In this document: positions 16,909 through 25,564 of the stretch, piece by piece
Numbering within the stretch: the first letter of the stretch is position 1
Layout of the letters: every line of letters begins with the position of its first letter
Assembly (NCBI GenBank): GCA_910575835.1
Contig: CAJTGB010000011.1
Coordinates: 60,881 to 124,880 of the forward strand
Direction: 5' to 3'
DNA from: Lachnospiraceae bacterium
Lineage (GTDB): Bacteria > Bacillota > Clostridia > Lachnospirales > Lachnospiraceae
Length of the DNA stretch: 64,000 bases
Made by a program: the position numbers and the translations under genes
Notes under the pieces: model-generated
Told to the model about the DNA's origin: nothing
Seen by the model: only the letters and a program-made list of their open reading frames with translations
Databases searched by the model: none

Positions 16909-18273
16909 TCATCTGAATTTCTTTATAACAATCGTTAACGTTTCACATATGAACTTCACGTCCTCATCTGATAGCAAAGTGTGTAAAGGGAGCGTAATTA
17001 GATTCTTGTAGTAATCATAGGTATTCGGAAAATCTTTAATATCCCATCCCAGATTTCTATACGCAGTCATCATCGGCATCGGCTTATAATGAACGTTAGT
17101 AGCTACGCCATACTCCGCCAATTCCTCGATAATCTTATTTCTAATTTCTGCATCAATACTTGGAATACGAATCAGATATAGGTGATTAGAGCTATCCATA
17201 ATATCAGTGTGGTGTACAAGATGCTCGATCCCCAACTCGTCACAAATTCTATCATACTCCTTCATAATCTCGGCTCGTCGTTGAAGTAGTTGCGGATATC
17301 TGTCGAGTTGTCGCAAACCGATAGCCGCCATAATATCGGTCATGTTACACTTATACCACGGACCGATGATGTCATACTCCCATGCACCGATCTTGGTCTT
17401 AGTCAGTGCATCTTTATTCTGTCCGTGAAGTGACAAAAGCTGAAGCATTTTATATATGTCCTTATCAGCTAATCCACACTTATATACGGCTTGTGGCAAA
17501 CACCACGTACTTGCTCCACCTTCTGCAGTCGTAAAGTTTTTCACAGCATGAAAACTGAAAGACGTGAAATCGGCTATCGCACCAACGTATTTTTTTTCTT
17601 CTCCTACGCTACCCTTACCTGTATGCGAAACCCTTCTGCTCGCCCCTAGCGCATGAGCAGCATCACAAACAACAGCTACACGGCCAAGTCCAGCCTGAAT
17701 TCGACTACCCAAATCCTTCAATGGATCACTATGGTCATCGAGAGCCTTAAACAATCTCTTCTTCTTCTCAACAATCTCAAAGACTCGATCATAGTCAGCC
17801 ACAATCCCACCAAGGTCAACAATAACCACTGCCTTGGTCTTTGGTCCAATAGCGGCCTCCAAATCGTTATAATTCATCTCTGGCATATGAGTGACTGAAT
17901 CTCCATTAGACTGTATATCCACAAACTTTACTGTGGCACCGCAATGAATGACAGCAGATGCTGAAGCTGTATAACTATAAGCCGGAACAATCACCTCATC
18001 CCCAGGGCCAATACCTAGCACACGGAAATTCAACTCCTCGGCAGCTGTTGCGGAATTCAGGCACACGACTTTTTGACTATATCTGTTAATTGTTTCTCTA
18101 GCAGTACAGTCTATAGTTGTATCCCCAGTTTCTATGTATGCAGCCAAACGACATTCAAGCATTTTAGTTCTCAATCCTGTCGTAATCCAACCAGACCGAA
18201 GCACCTCTGCTACCTCTGCAATCTCCATTTCAGAAATGTCTGGCGGACTAAAAGAAATAGTTTTTTTCTCCAT
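16909..18273 (-). CDS. DegT/DnrJ/EryC1 sugar aminotransferase
   Basis: PLP-dependent nucleotide-sugar aminotransferase, 454 residues from the ATG at 18273 (AAGGAAG before it); an ATG 87 bp upstream has no good ribosome site. The PLP site is FTSFSFHAVKNFTTAEGGAS, with CDAAHALGAS upstream. It is longer than the usual 380 residues because of an insert between the N-terminal helix and CLNSATAAEELNFRVLG and another around 190-215. It sits just before the phosphoglycosyl transferase gene, as in PglE/PglC pairs, hinting that it supplies the initiating amino-sugar. Substrate not determined. Confidence 0.82.
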   Translation of the reverse strand: MEKKTISFSPPDISEMEIAEVAEVLRSGWITTGLRTKMLECRLAAYIETGDTTIDCTARETINRYSQKVVCLNSATAAEELNFRVLGIGPGDEVIVPAYSYTASASAVIHCGATVKFVDIQSNGDSVTHMPEMNYNDLEAAIGPKTKAVVIVDLGGIVADYDRVFEIVEKKKRLFKALDDHSDPLKDLGSRIQAGLGRVAVVCDAAHALGASRRVSHTGKGSVGEEKKYVGAIADFTSFSFHAVKNFTTAEGGASTWCLPQAVYKCGLADKDIYKMLQLLSLHGQNKDALTKTKIGAWEYDIIGPWYKCNMTDIMAAIGLRQLDRYPQLLQRRAEIMKEYDRICDELGIEHLVHHTDIMDSSNHLYLIRIPSIDAEIRNKIIEELAEYGVATNVHYKPMPMMTAYRNLGWDIKDFPNTYDYYKNLITLPLHTLLSDEDVKFICETLTIVIKKFR

Positions 18274-18658
18274 AATCGAGTCTTCCTTTTCATTTTTTGT
18301 CAAACTGTTGTCACTAAAAGTGGAATTGTATGTATATTCAGAAGAAAGTAATAGCTCCATCTAATACCCCTACTTCTGTTAACGTATTTCAATAGTATTG
18401 TTCGGGAAGTTTATGCTCTCTACCAAGTACTTCTAAATTAGAGATGGCTGAAAATAATAATACTCCCTATTCATACCATCCAATAATGCCATTAAGGAAT
18501 AGCAACCTGATTTTCACTAATAAAAACTCTAATTTATATGTCTTAAAGTTACTTTTTTACTTTGTTTAATTATGAAAGTGAATTTCGATCTACCAAATTA
18601 GATTCTCTTATTCAAAATTTCCGTCATATTTGCATAAAACTGCTAGTGTTCTAACCAG
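18274..18658. other. 385-bp non-coding leader inside the operon
   Basis: AT-rich stretch between the chain-length-type gene and the aminotransferase. No convincing reading frame. Just after the upstream TAG stop the minus strand can fold a small TTCTAGC/GTTAGAA hairpin. A weak promoter-like pair (TTGGTA, 16 bp, CATAAT) lies near 18550-18590 on the minus strand. The length suggests a regulated leader where antitermination by LoaP could matter, but I see no clear intrinsic terminator. Confidence 0.35.
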
Positions 18659-19072
18659 CTAGAAATTTGGTTTATTTTTACGAATACCCCCTAACAAAGG
18701 CATTCCGAATTTCTCTTGAAAATTATTCTCACTTTGCAGCTTTCCGCTCATTATAAAGCTCATACAACATATCAGGCAGACCAATCCAGCCCCGCCGATC
18801 ATTCCCACCGCCGCAAAAGAGACAGCCGAAGAAACCGGATCTTCAAATACAATCGGTTCTGGAACTGCTTCTCCTTCAACCGATTTTGTCACAGACTGAC
18901 GTGATTGTTCTTCTTTCTTCACCTGGTTCTCCGTGATCGTCGCCTGATATTTATAAATCCCTGCAATAACTGCGAAAAATATCATGCACACAACAATCCA
19001 GCGCCATCTCTTCAAACAATAAAACATCAGATCTATCAGATTAATTTCATTGACTTCTTGATACCCTTCCAT
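18659..19072 (-). CDS. short Wzz/YveK-type chain-length regulator-like membrane protein
   Basis: A 137-residue protein from the ATG at 19072 (AAAGGGGA 8 bp upstream). It has the family entry motif NEINLIDLMFYCLKRWRWIVVCMIFFAVIAGIYKY, with a first membrane helix at about 25-45, a short outside segment of about 45 residues, a second helix (SAVSFAAVGMIGGAGLVCLICCMSFIM) and a brief cytosolic tail. Standard Wzz proteins have 150 or more periplasmic residues, so this is a miniature form. It probably modulates polymer length or recruits the export machinery. No BY-kinase gene follows it here. Confidence 0.68.
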   Translation of the reverse strand: MEGYQEVNEINLIDLMFYCLKRWRWIVVCMIFFAVIAGIYKYQATITENQVKKEEQSRQSVTKSVEGEAVPEPIVFEDPVSSAVSFAAVGMIGGAGLVCLICCMSFIMSGKLQSENNFQEKFGMPLLGGIRKNKPNF

Positions 19073-19193
19073 CAATAAAATCCCCTTTCCCAATCAATGA
19101 TACTTATTCTGCCGTAACAGTTCAGATAAGCTGAGCCGTTACTTTCTACCATAAAATATCTTAAATACATACGGAACTTCATCCAAAAATCTA

Positions 19194-19730
19194 TCATGTA
19201 TTGTACTTATTCTTTTTTTCTACCATCTCAATTCCAAGATGTATCACCGTCTTCCGGTTCATAAAATCAACCTCGATCTTCGCGATCCGTCTGTGCAGAT
19301 CGATCTTCTTGATACACCCTTCCATATTCTTCAGCGGTCCGGACAGTATCGTTATCTCATCATTTTCCGATACAGACACCTGGGATAACTGCACCTCCAT
19401 CTTTTGATCGGAAGATTCCATAAGCCGTTCAAGCCAATTTACTTCATAACCAGAAAGAGGGATAAACCGATCCCCTTCTTTTCCCAACAGCTTTGTATAA
19501 GCCAGCACATGCTTGAACTCCTGATACACTTCCTGAATATAATTACTCGTTATAAATACATACCCCGGAAGCAATTTTTCACGGATCTCTTTCCATTCTC
19601 CGCGGAATTTCTTCTTCACCCGGCGCATTGGATGGAAACAAGAATCATATAACTCATTTCCCACCGTCACCCTGATCTGCTCTTCTACTCTGTCTTCTGT
19701 TCCAGTAGCAACCTGTATCACATAATACAA
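19194..19730 (-). CDS. loaP: LoaP-type NusG paralogue, transcription antiterminator
   Basis: A 178-residue NusG homologue with an N-terminal NGN domain (YYVIQVATGTEDRVEEQI, LLPGYVFITS near 53-62) and a C-terminal KOW domain (LSGPLKNMEGCIKKIDLHRRIAKIEV). Stand-alone NusG paralogues of this kind at the head of long biosynthesis operons in Firmicutes are LoaP proteins, which ride on RNA polymerase and suppress termination. It is the first gene of the 19-kb polysaccharide operon. The frame starts at TTG, six bases after GGAGG. A strong RNA hairpin lies in its leader (19763-19801) and could be its loading element. Confidence 0.85.
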   Translation of the reverse strand: MYYVIQVATGTEDRVEEQIRVTVGNELYDSCFHPMRRVKKKFRGEWKEIREKLLPGYVFITSNYIQEVYQEFKHVLAYTKLLGKEGDRFIPLSGYEVNWLERLMESSDQKMEVQLSQVSVSENDEITILSGPLKNMEGCIKKIDLHRRIAKIEVDFMNRKTVIHLGIEMVEKKNKYNT

Positions 19731-19762
19731 AATAATCCTCCATTCATCCGTCCCACATTATA

Positions 19763-19801
19763 ATGGCGAAGCACTTCGTCCGATAAGGTATGCTTCGCCA
19801 T
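19763..19801 (-). promoter_or_regulatory. leader hairpin upstream of loaP, candidate LoaP RNA element
   Basis: ATGGCGAAGCA (19763-19773) and its exact complement TGCTTCGCCAT (19791-19801) form an 11-bp stem with a 17-nt loop in the loaP leader, about 33 bp before the TTG start. There is no T-run after it, so it is not a terminator. LoaP is known to bind a hairpin in the leader of the operon it controls; that this is the element is inference. Confidence 0.5.
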
Positions 19802-19963
19802 CCATGCCCCCAGATCCTTTCTGTTGCCACAGTAATCCGTCTGCCGTCTTGCAGATCATATCGAAAATCTGCCAAGCCTCCAAACGCCGAATATGTCATA
19901 CCTCAGATATCCAAGTGCCCCTGCTGCAAGGATATCTAAAAAGTAATCATTCACTATCTATCA

Positions 19964-22441
19964 TCAAGCAATACTCTGTTGAATCTCTTCCTGAGACTGA
20001 CCATTCTTCAACGTCTCATTATAATCCCGGCTTTCCTGATTCCGGCCATCCTTTTTACGCCGTTCCCATTCCATCCCGATCATCTCTAATCTCCGCACCT
20101 GGTCTTCCCGCAGCGCCTTACCTTTACGCTTCCCGGCAAATATCTGCTTCTGCTCGTTGACCCATTTCGCAAGCCAAATGCCTTCCGCACGGTATTTCGA
20201 TGGAATATTCAGGTTGCCATGCTCTTCATAGTACGCTCTTGCAAGCTCATAGCGAACCTCCCAGGAATCCGGCTTCACCCAGACCATCCCGATCTCGTCC
20301 AATTGCCTCTGACGTTCCAGGGAATGCTTCTCTCTCCCCTTCTCCCGTCTGTCCGCGATCCAGCTTCCAAGCTTATATCCCGTCGGGCTTACATAACCTG
20401 CCGGTACATTTAAGTTTCCATGCTCCTTATAATAGGCTGACGCCTCAGCACAGCCTTTCTCCCACTGCTGCTCCGGCTTCGTTTTCCAGACCATCCCAAT
20501 GGAATCTAACCGCGCGATCTGCTCCTTCGTAAGTCCCGCGCCTGTGCCGCCGCCATTTTCACCGATGATTCCGTCTCCGCCGTCGCTTCGGCTGCCTCTG
20601 CGAAGCAAACGCTGCCGTCTGATCCATCCGCCGATCTTCAGTCCCTTCGGCGAACAGTAAGCATTGGGAATATTAAGATTCCCGTGCTCCCGGTAATACC
20701 GCAGGCATTCCGCATAATTCTCTTCCCACAGATAATCCGGCACATCCCAGATCATTCCGATCTCATCTAACGCTTTCACTCTTTCTTCCGTCAGATAGCC
20801 CCGCTGTATCCCGCTCTTCCTGTAAGTCCGAAGCTGGCAGATCCACGAGCCCAGCCGGATTCCTGAATCTGTCCTTGTATTAACATTGGTATTCAGATCT
20901 CCGTATTTTTCATAGTAGTTCTTCGCTTCTTTGTAATACCGCTCCCACGACAGGTCCCGATAACTTCCCCAGACCATCCCGATACGATTTAATTTCCTGA
21001 TGCGGTCTTTGCCCAGCACTCCGTATTTCTCACCGGCACGGACTCTGCGCTGCGTAAGGATCCACTGACCAAGCCCGTAACCGTCCTCTGTCCGGTATCT
21101 TACCGGTACTTCCAGATTCCCATTCTCCTGATAATAACGCCTTGCGCATTCATACATCAGATCCCAGGACGCCGTCAATGTCTCATTCAATCTCTCGAAC
21201 AGCGCCACGCAATCCCGTACCTCATCTACCACTTTGAAGTGCTCATTTACGATCTCTTCCTCGCGGTTCATGTAGTGATAATACGACGCTGCAATCTGCA
21301 TCTCCTCTTCGATCGTACCGATGCTGTGCAGATTCTCTATATTCAATACGATATCGAAGATAACCGCATCCTTCTTCTTACTTGCCGACAATGCCCGCCC
21401 GATCTGTTGCTTGTAGATGATCGGCGATACCGTAGGACGCAGCAGAATCACTCCTTCGACATCCTCTACATGAATTCCTTCATTGAGCATGTCGATACAG
21501 TACAATAGCTTCAGACGTCCGCTTCCATCCGCTTTAAAATCTGCAAATGCCTGGCTCGCCGCCGGGTCTTCGGAATACGCGGTGTAAATATGCGGACTCC
21601 TGTCTACCTTCGCAAACCACTCCGGCGCTTTCCCGATCATTTCCGTCATATGTTCGTAGTTCGCGCAGAAGATAATATATTTCCCTGCCGGATTCTTCAT
21701 ATGCTTTCGAAAGATCTCATCCAGCCCGTCTGCCTTTTGAAGGGCATGCCGTAGAGCATCCAACTGCCGTTCTCCTTCATCACGGACTGCCTTATTCTTC
21801 GCCATCCTCAACCGCTTCTGGTACTTTGCCAGATCCTTCTGATAAGAGAATACAGACAGGACATACTTGGGAGGATTCAGGATCCCCCGCACGATCGCCT
21901 CGCCAAGGGTCATCTCCGAAGCCACATTTCCATCGAATAACTCATCGGACATATCCCTCTGATTATCCAGATAACGGATCGCCGTTGCCGACAGCCCCAA
22001 CACCGGCGCGTCCAAGTATAGCGCCAACAGCTTCTCAACTCCCTGCCCCCAAACCTTCGCACCGCAGCGGTGGAATTCATCTAATATAATATAGTCAGGA
22101 CTTATTTCCCCTAATTCTTCCTCAGTCATAGTCATCAGCTTCGCATAGGTATAGAACTTGACATTCTTAAGAACAGGCCTTTCCTGATCGCCGCTGACAG
22201 TCTGGTCATCCCCGTGAAATGCCCCGCTCGCCGCAAGATTCTCTACCTGCGTTTTGAAAATATATTCCGACGGCGACAGCCAGCAGATTATTTTGTCCGG
22301 GAAATCTTCACACAATTTAAATCCGATAAATGACTTCCCTGTACCTGTAGGATGTACGACCGCCGCTTTGCCCGCAGTCTGCAGCATATCCAAAGCCGCT
22401 TGATATGCTGTCTGATTATGTTCAAATAATTCAATTTTCAT
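19964..22441 (-). CDS. superfamily 2 helicase with five helicase-associated (HA) repeats
   Basis: An 825-residue protein from ATG 22441 (AAAGGAG 8 bp before). The N-terminal half is an SF2 DEAD/DEAH-type ATPase: Walker A HPTGTGKSFIGF, motif II ILDEFHRCGA, motif III LGLSATA, and motif VI QQIGRALSASKK. From about residue 425 to the end there are five copies of a roughly 70-residue repeat built around 'YY.EHGNLNIP..Y......LG.WI...R' and ending 'R...LD.IGM.W', the helicase-associated domain. Such proteins occur on phages and genomic islands; the role is unknown, with DNA restriction or repair as options. It is separate from the polysaccharide operon. Confidence 0.82.
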   Translation of the reverse strand: MKIELFEHNQTAYQAALDMLQTAGKAAVVHPTGTGKSFIGFKLCEDFPDKIICWLSPSEYIFKTQVENLAASGAFHGDDQTVSGDQERPVLKNVKFYTYAKLMTMTEEELGEISPDYIILDEFHRCGAKVWGQGVEKLLALYLDAPVLGLSATAIRYLDNQRDMSDELFDGNVASEMTLGEAIVRGILNPPKYVLSVFSYQKDLAKYQKRLRMAKNKAVRDEGERQLDALRHALQKADGLDEIFRKHMKNPAGKYIIFCANYEHMTEMIGKAPEWFAKVDRSPHIYTAYSEDPAASQAFADFKADGSGRLKLLYCIDMLNEGIHVEDVEGVILLRPTVSPIIYKQQIGRALSASKKKDAVIFDIVLNIENLHSIGTIEEEMQIAASYYHYMNREEEIVNEHFKVVDEVRDCVALFERLNETLTASWDLMYECARRYYQENGNLEVPVRYRTEDGYGLGQWILTQRRVRAGEKYGVLGKDRIRKLNRIGMVWGSYRDLSWERYYKEAKNYYEKYGDLNTNVNTRTDSGIRLGSWICQLRTYRKSGIQRGYLTEERVKALDEIGMIWDVPDYLWEENYAECLRYYREHGNLNIPNAYCSPKGLKIGGWIRRQRLLRRGSRSDGGDGIIGENGGGTGAGLTKEQIARLDSIGMVWKTKPEQQWEKGCAEASAYYKEHGNLNVPAGYVSPTGYKLGSWIADRREKGREKHSLERQRQLDEIGMVWVKPDSWEVRYELARAYYEEHGNLNIPSKYRAEGIWLAKWVNEQKQIFAGKRKGKALREDQVRRLEMIGMEWERRKKDGRNQESRDYNETLKNGQSQEEIQQSIA

Positions 22442-22967
22442 ATCCGCGGCTCCTTTCCTAATTACAAGCAATGTCTGACGGCTGCAATGTACATTTGACA
22501 GACTGCAGCCTCGTCATAATCCACAATATCTCCGTCAAAAATGTAATGAAGTAACATACTTCATTACAAACTGCCCGCTCACCTCTATTTTCCGTAGCCG
22601 CACTCTCCTCTGACCAGAATTTTGACGGCTGTAAAAATCGTTTCTTTTTTCATACATATGCAATTTTCTTTTTTCTCAGTTGAAAAGCAATCGGCCAGAT
22701 TTTGACCAGAATTTTGACGGCGATAGATTGAAAATCTCTCGTTATAGATTCAATTTCTTATAATTATTACAAATTTTGGATGTTTTTCCAGGTATAATTT
22801 ACAGAAATGCCATTAGAAACCCTGCTCACAGTCGTCCAAAATGTTGACAAAACTATTCTTGCATGGTAAGATAACGTAGATAAACGAAATTTTGAAGTTA
22901 TTTTCGCATAAAAAAATGTAATGAAGTATGTTAATTCATTACATTTTAATTCTTTATTTTTTATTCT
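22442..22967. other. 526-bp intergenic region with two repeat families
   Basis: No gene of credible length. It holds two dyads built on GTAATGAAGTA (22543-22567 and 22918-22942), each preceded by AAAAATGTAATG-type sequence, and a perfect 19-bp direct repeat TGACCAGAATTTTGACGGC at 22611-22629 and 22703-22721. These would suit operator sites for one or two regulators acting on the helicase or the neighbouring small gene. Confidence 0.6.
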
Positions 22968-23258
22968 TTACTTTTCTGGGTAGCCCTTATCCTTCCAATA
23001 CCACCATTTTAATTTCTCCGAATCATGCTGTTCATGCTCCGCATAGTACACCGCACAGCGATACACATACAGTACGCACGGATCGTCTCGGAATCCTTTT
23101 TTCAGGCTGTCCAGGCGGTACAAATCTTCCGGGTCCTTCCCTTTCAGATCTTCGACACAATGAATCCCGATATTATTAAGGTGCCGTTCCATATTCGTCC
23201 CTACCCCCGGTATCTTCTTAAGATCAGTTGCCCGGACATCCGCTGACTTCTCCATCAT
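22968..23258 (-). CDS. helix-hairpin-helix protein of the Cdd1 type
   Basis: A 96-residue protein from the ATG pair at 23253-23258, with GGGAGG about nine bases upstream; the frame stays open further 5' but without a ribosome site. ADVRATDLKKIPGVGTNMERHLNNIGIHCVEDLKGKDPEDLY is a helix-hairpin-helix DNA-binding motif as in the 'pathogenicity locus Cdd1' family, followed by CVLYVYRCAVYYAEHEQ and a Trp-rich tail. Length fits the family. Cellular role unknown; a single-domain DNA-binding protein is likely. Confidence 0.75.
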   Translation of the reverse strand: MMEKSADVRATDLKKIPGVGTNMERHLNNIGIHCVEDLKGKDPEDLYRLDSLKKGFRDDPCVLYVYRCAVYYAEHEQHDSEKLKWWYWKDKGYPEK

Positions 23259-23448
23259 CCTGACTCTCCCTCCCAATCTCTGCACATGTTTTTGCCTATT
23301 CCTATTTGTTTCAAGATAAGTATACCCTCCAAACGGGCAGCCTGCAAGATGCAATACTGTACTGCTCTCAGTGCTCTCAGTGTACATGAGGACACAAGTA
23401 TAACCTGTTTTAAATACCTTTCTGTTTCGCTGAGAATGCTTTTTCGAA

Positions 23449-23506
23449 AGTACATGTGTAAAAATGCAGGCATAGCGAGCTAAGCTGAGTCTTTTACACA
23501 TGTACT
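23449..23506. repeat. perfect 15-bp inverted repeat with 28-nt loop
   Basis: AGTACATGTGTAAAA at 23449-23463 is matched exactly in reverse complement at 23492-23506. It lies between the stop of the DUF4179 gene and the Cdd1-type gene. Neither side has a T-run typical of an intrinsic terminator, and the loop contains a further small palindrome (TAGCGAGCTA). Could be a mobile-element end, a recombination site or an RNA structure. Confidence 0.55.
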
Positions 23507-23519
23507 ATCGGGAAACCTT

Positions 23520-24656
23520 CTACTCTGCCGGGAATCTCACATCATTTACAATGATCTCTGCGATCTCATCCGTATCCACCACCCGGTTGAAGGCCGTCTT
23601 ATACCACTTGCCTGCTCCCATCACATATCCGCTGTTCTCGATACACGCCTCCTTATCAGACACGATATAGCTGCTTCCATCCTTATACACGATCTCCAGA
23701 CGCTTCATATAATACGGATCTTCGATCTCGTCCCCGGTAAGCCCCATTCCCTTTGACATATCCACGCCGATGGATACAGGCGAATACTCCAGATAACCGT
23801 TCTCTCCCATATCGATACTGTGAACCGGAATCGGCCCTTTATCCGACAACTCGATCGTCTCCGTCTCTATTGCTGCTTCTCTTTGTTCCGTCTCTGACAT
23901 CTCATACAGTTCCCCGCGTGTGCAAGGATAAGTCTCAATGACGATCTTCGGAGTGTCCCCTTCCTCTAACACATCCGACCATAGGATATAATCCGAACAG
24001 TACAGCAGATCTTCCGTGCTCTTTTCCGTATCTATATAGATGTTGTCGCCGCCAAATATCTCCTCGCTGCAGACCACATGGAAATAAAAGTCCGATTCAT
24101 CTGTAAAATACGCCCCCTTGGTAAGATTGGTATCCATATCGCCCTTAAGCGCCGTCACACCGCCTTCGCGTCCCAGGGTGAAATACATCCACGCCCCGTT
24201 CTTATCATAGGCAAAGCTCTCGATCGTCAGCGTATGCTCCCCGATCTTCCTTACGATCGGCGTCTCTGTCACCCACTGCCCGATCATTGACTCTGCCGCC
24301 GCATCGTCTACCGGTACGAATTCTTTAGAGGGAATATCAACGGCAACCGATCCTCCCTTGCCGTCATCGATCTCTCTGTGGATCACATCTGTTGATTTCT
24401 TGGTCGTATTGCCGAACATTCCCTCGAAGAATCCTGTCTTCACAGATGCATAGACGATACTCGGAACTCCGCAGCAGATGATCGCCGCCGCTGCCGCTGC
24501 TACCCGCAGATTCCTTCCCCGATGTGTCTTTTTACCGGACGCCTGCTGTCCTCTCTCCAGGATCTCATAGGTGTCCTTTAACCTCTGGTTGACCAGGTCT
24601 GATACCTGGATGTCCTTACTAAGAGTCTCTCTCATTGTTTTCTCAGATACTTTCAT
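23520..24656 (-). CDS. DUF4179-domain membrane protein, likely anti-sigma partner
   Basis: A 378-residue protein from ATG 24656 (AGGAGG, 8 bp spacing). It has a cytosolic N-terminus of about 50 residues, one membrane helix (NLRVAAAAAAIICCGVPSIVYASV, about 49-72) and an extracellular part, the layout of DUF4179 proteins encoded beside ECF sigma factors. It directly follows the sigma factor gene by 46 bp. By analogy it holds the sigma factor inactive and senses an envelope signal. The conserved partner arrangement is the main support. Confidence 0.78.
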   Translation of the reverse strand: MKVSEKTMRETLSKDIQVSDLVNQRLKDTYEILERGQQASGKKTHRGRNLRVAAAAAAIICCGVPSIVYASVKTGFFEGMFGNTTKKSTDVIHREIDDGKGGSVAVDIPSKEFVPVDDAAAESMIGQWVTETPIVRKIGEHTLTIESFAYDKNGAWMYFTLGREGGVTALKGDMDTNLTKGAYFTDESDFYFHVVCSEEIFGGDNIYIDTEKSTEDLLYCSDYILWSDVLEEGDTPKIVIETYPCTRGELYEMSETEQREAAIETETIELSDKGPIPVHSIDMGENGYLEYSPVSIGVDMSKGMGLTGDEIEDPYYMKRLEIVYKDGSSYIVSDKEACIENSGYVMGAGKWYKTAFNRVVDTDEIAEIIVNDVRFPAE

Positions 24657-24702
24657 ATACACAACCTCCTATCCCGGTTACGCCGGAGACAAATCATTGA
24701 TT

Positions 24703-25197
24703 TCAGTAACACAATACCTGCCTTAATTTTTCTCTGCCTCTTTTCAGCCTGCTTTTTACCGTATTCTCATTCAATTCCATGATCTGCGCGATCTCATTGG
24801 TATGAAACCCTTCTCCGTAATACAAAAGGAAGATCATGCGATAATCCTCCGGCAGTTCCCCTACCAGCGCATAGAATTCCCTGTCATCATCCGGTACGGT
24901 CTCAGATGTCTTTGCAGCCTCATCAGAGACGATACAGCGTTTCTGCTGTCTCATAAGATTCTTGCAGTGATTGATCAATATCCGGGTAAGCCAGGTCTTA
25001 AAATACGACGCATTCTTCAGCTCCCGGATATGCTCGTATGCTGATAATACCGTATCCTGCATCACGTCGGCCACATCCTCCTCACTCCTCAGATAACTCT
25101 TTGCCACTTTGTAAAGCCCTATTTTATGTTTCTCCATCAAAGCTACAAACGCGTCCATATCATTCCTCTGTGCACGTTTCACAAGCAAAGCATCCAT
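24703..25197 (-). CDS. ECF-type RNA polymerase sigma factor
   Basis: A 164-residue sigma-70 family protein with region 2 (DMDAFVALMEKHKIGLYKVAKSYLRSEEDVADVMQDTVLSAYEHI) and region 4 (LPEDYRMIFLLYYGEGFHTNEIAQIMELNENTVKSRLKRGREKLRQ) joined by a short linker, the ECF layout. Start chosen at the ATG at 25197, seven bases after GGGGG. It is co-transcribed with the DUF4179 gene, its probable anti-sigma factor. Targets are unknown. Confidence 0.85.
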   Translation of the reverse strand: MDALLVKRAQRNDMDAFVALMEKHKIGLYKVAKSYLRSEEDVADVMQDTVLSAYEHIRELKNASYFKTWLTRILINHCKNLMRQQKRCIVSDEAAKTSETVPDDDREFYALVGELPEDYRMIFLLYYGEGFHTNEIAQIMELNENTVKSRLKRGREKLRQVLCY

Positions 25198-25271
25198 TCC
25201 TTGTCCCCCTTTCTGCATTTCTTACTTACATCCATTAGACAAACGAAACCGGCATTTAGTTGCATATATTC

Positions 25272-25305
25272 AAAAAAAACTGCTGCCCGCTCACGCAGGC
25301 AGCAG
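25272..25305 (-). terminator. intrinsic terminator after rubredoxin gene
   Basis: CTGCTGCC(C)GC at 25280-25290 pairs with GC(A)GGCAGCAG at 25295-25305 around a TCAC loop (10 of 11 pairs). On the minus strand the stem is followed by eight T. It lies 9 bp after the rubredoxin stop. Confidence 0.85.
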
Positions 25306-25313
25306 CCGTCTTC

Positions 25314-25469
25314 TTATACCTCTGAGAACTCGTCCTTCCCTACCTGGCACAGCGGGCACAGGAAATCTTCCGGAACATCTTCCCATTTTGTTCCCGGCTC
25401 GATCCCTCCGTCTGGATATCCCTGCTCCTCGTCATACTCCCATCCGCATACATCACATACATACTTCAT
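25314..25469 (-). CDS. rubredoxin
   Basis: A 51-residue electron carrier, from ATG 25469 with AAGGAGA upstream. The two iron-binding pairs CDVCG (residues 5-9) and CPLCQVGK (38-45) and the core WEYDEEQGYPDGGIEPGTKW are typical of rubredoxins. It passes electrons to superoxide reductase, rubrerythrin or similar oxygen-defence enzymes in anaerobes. It stands alone between a terminator and the zinc-ribbon/TPR gene. Confidence 0.93.
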   Translation of the reverse strand: MKYVCDVCGWEYDEEQGYPDGGIEPGTKWEDVPEDFLCPLCQVGKDEFSEV

Positions 25470-25564
25470 AATCCTGATCTCCTTTTCTTATTAACTCTAT
25501 ATTTTAACCAGGCACATTCAAAGAAATACCTCTCTTCAAAGTATACCCGATTTTTTACCAAATA

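Noticed and set aside
19802..19963. Protein-like stretches upstream of loaP (LGYLRYDIFGVWRLGRFSI and, in the same strand after a stop, NRKDLGAWMAKHTLSDEVL)
   Set aside because: Could be a decayed recombinase-type gene but a stop interrupts it and no catalytic motif is visible, so no feature was called.
23259..23501. N-terminal extension of the Cdd1-type protein
   Set aside because: The frame is open upstream, but the ribosome site and family length favour the start at 23258; the extension also covers the 15-bp inverted repeat.
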